This document shows, one piece after another, positions 19,908 to 21,086 of a DNA stretch of 21,086 nucleotides. How positions within the stretch are numbered: the stretch's first letter is position 1; each line of letters begins with the position of its first letter. Under the pieces are notes generated by a model, which was not told where the DNA came from, searched no databases, and saw only the letters and a list, made by a program, of their open reading frames with translations. The translations under genes and the position numbers were made by a program. This DNA is from Akkermansiaceae bacterium UBA3385 (GTDB lineage: Bacteria > Verrucomicrobiota > Verrucomicrobiia > Verrucomicrobiales > Akkermansiaceae): the NCBI GenBank assembly GCA_002358905.1, contig DEPT01000049.1, positions 1-21,086 of the forward strand, in the 5' to 3' direction.

Positions 19908-21086
19908 ATGAAAATACCTGCTTTCATAGCCGCATTGGTGCTGACATCCACGCTGCATGCAGCCGTGTGGAGTATCGAACTCTGTTCTTCTCTGGACCTT
20001 CTCGCTGGGCGAACAGGTATTGCGGACGTCCGACCCTCAAATGATCCTCACGATAACCCCTTGGTTATTGAAGAGAACTCAGGGATTTACCGTGGGCAGT
20101 GGAGCTGGCAGAGCGAGATGCCAGCCTTGCTGTATGAAATCCTGGAAACAGGCAAGGCAGATGCCACGTCTCCCAGTGGTTTTACTGCTCTTCAGGCTGC
20201 CTGCGTGTATGCGGATGAAGCGTTGTTTAATGCTTTGCTCGAAGGCGGCGCAGCCGTGGACCCTCGCCCCATCGACTGGCAGCAGCTGGGCTATGTGGGA
20301 GATACCCCGCTGGGCTTGCTGGTGCGATTCATGAATGCCCGTACGGCTGCAGCCCGTGTGCGCATGGCCCGAACCTTGCTGGAGCGGGGTGCTGATCCTG
20401 ACGCTTGCATGACCACCTGGAAAGGAAATCGTGTGGTGTCTGTCACCCCTTTCTGTGAACTGGGGAAGGAGCCTTACAATCATGAAATGCGCATGCTGCT
20501 TCTGCAGTATGGTGAGCAGAATCTGAAGAAGCGCATGAACGACTGGTCCCTTAATTGGGCTTGCTTCCGCCCGGAGTTGGTGCAGCATTTGCGCCAGGCT
20601 GGTGTGGTGAAAACAGGGGAGATTGCAACGATTTCGTCTAGCGAAGTGAAGCGTGAGCTCGGCACCATTCCCTTGCTTGATTTGATTCGCAAGGGGGATG
20701 TGGAAGGCGTGCGTCTGGCCTTGGAGGCCGGGGCTGGCATTGAGGTTTCCCCCCGCGCTCGTCGCTATGGACACGAACCTCTCTTTAACATACCTGCGAG
20801 AAAAAAAGACAGCCCTGAGGCTGCATTGGAGATAGCTCGTTTGCTTATTGAGGCAGGGGCCGATGTCAACGAATTGAATCGCCATGGGCGTTCGCTCCGT
20901 ATACATTATGACCGCTTTTATTCCAAAGCGTCGAAGTCTTTATGTGCCTATTTCAAGTCTTGTGGTTCTTTGATACATCCGGATTCACCGGATAAAAAGG
21001 CCGAGGTTGAACAGACTCGTCGCGAAGCCCGGGAGCGAGCAGCGGCCCGCGCTGCTCGATTGGCTGCAGAGGACCCGCAACCCGTG
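19908..21086 (+). CDS. Secreted ankyrin-repeat protein (partial, runs off right edge)
   Basis: The frame from ATG 19908 is open for 393 codons to the last base of the window, so the C-terminus is missing. It begins with a signal peptide (MKIPAFIAALVLTSTLHA, cleavage before AVWS). At least four ankyrin-type units follow. The first is GFTALQAACVYADEALFNAL with GGAAVD, and the second is GDTPLGLLVRF with ARTLLERGADPDA. The third is IPLLDLIRKGDVEGVRLALEAGA, and the fourth has LEIARLLIEAGADVNELNRHGRS. The visible tail is rich in Ala, Arg and Glu (EVEQTRREARERAAARAARL), helical and possibly coiled coil. Ankyrin repeats mediate protein-protein contacts, and with an export signal this one would act in the periplasm or outside the cell. 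Its partner is unknown. It is the last gene in the window, 38 bp after tag. Confidence 0.82.
   Translation, partial: MKIPAFIAALVLTSTLHAAVWSIELCSSLDLLAGRTGIADVRPSNDPHDNPLVIEENSGIYRGQWSWQSEMPALLYEILETGKADATSPSGFTALQAACVYADEALFNALLEGGAAVDPRPIDWQQLGYVGDTPLGLLVRFMNARTAAARVRMARTLLERGADPDACMTTWKGNRVVSVTPFCELGKEPYNHEMRMLLLQYGEQNLKKRMNDWSLNWACFRPELVQHLRQAGVVKTGEIATISSSEVKRELGTIPLLDLIRKGDVEGVRLALEAGAGIEVSPRARRYGHEPLFNIPARKKDSPEAALEIARLLIEAGADVNELNRHGRSLRIHYDRFYSKASKSLCAYFKSCGSLIHPDSPDKKAEVEQTRREARERAAARAARLAAEDPQPV

Overview
The window looks like a chromosome segment of a Verrucomicrobiota bacterium, most likely Akkermansia or a close relative. This is inferred from the outer-membrane biogenesis genes, a giant repeat protein ending in a VPEP...ARRRRK sorting tail, an adjacent autotransporter C-terminus, and the scarcity of Shine-Dalgarno sequences. 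No rRNA, tRNA, CRISPR array, prophage or intact IS is visible. The content is mostly housekeeping genes with a few lineage-specific ones.

Left part (1-4730). The last 28 codons of an autotransporter beta-barrel are followed by 7-bp tandem repeats and a Rep/UvrD-type helicase on the minus strand. The 350-bp gap before ilvA holds a 212-bp MITE-like element (19-bp terminal inverted repeats, 9-bp target duplication). Next come ilvA and maf, overlapping by ATGA and ending at a strong terminator.

Middle (4734-12136, minus strand). A 1897-residue surface protein carries chlamydial Pmp-type GGAI/FxxN repeats but ends in a PEP-CTERM-like anchor instead of a beta-barrel. Upstream of it is a kdsB-uppS pair for KDO activation and undecaprenyl-PP synthesis, so this stretch serves the cell envelope.

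12137-14686. Here lie a small secreted protein, an AP2-like small protein whose start codon is buried in a 14-bp perfect hairpin, and a full-length homologue of glutamine-dependent NAD synthetase whose nitrilase and synthetase active-site motifs are both degraded. This pseudoenzyme-like gene and its AP2-like neighbour are the strongest candidates for undescribed biology.

14687-21086. argH is divergent from a TIM-barrel isomerase-like gene. A BASS-family transporter is convergent with the latter. Then follow an aspartate aminotransferase with strongly biased codons, tag (3-methyladenine glycosylase I), and a secreted ankyrin-repeat protein that runs off the right edge.

A recurring pattern is that near-consensus promoters (TTGNNN, 16-18 bp, TANNNT) sit so close to start codons that several transcripts are predicted to be leaderless or to have leaders under 10 nt. 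All functional calls come from motif recognition by eye. No database search was run.
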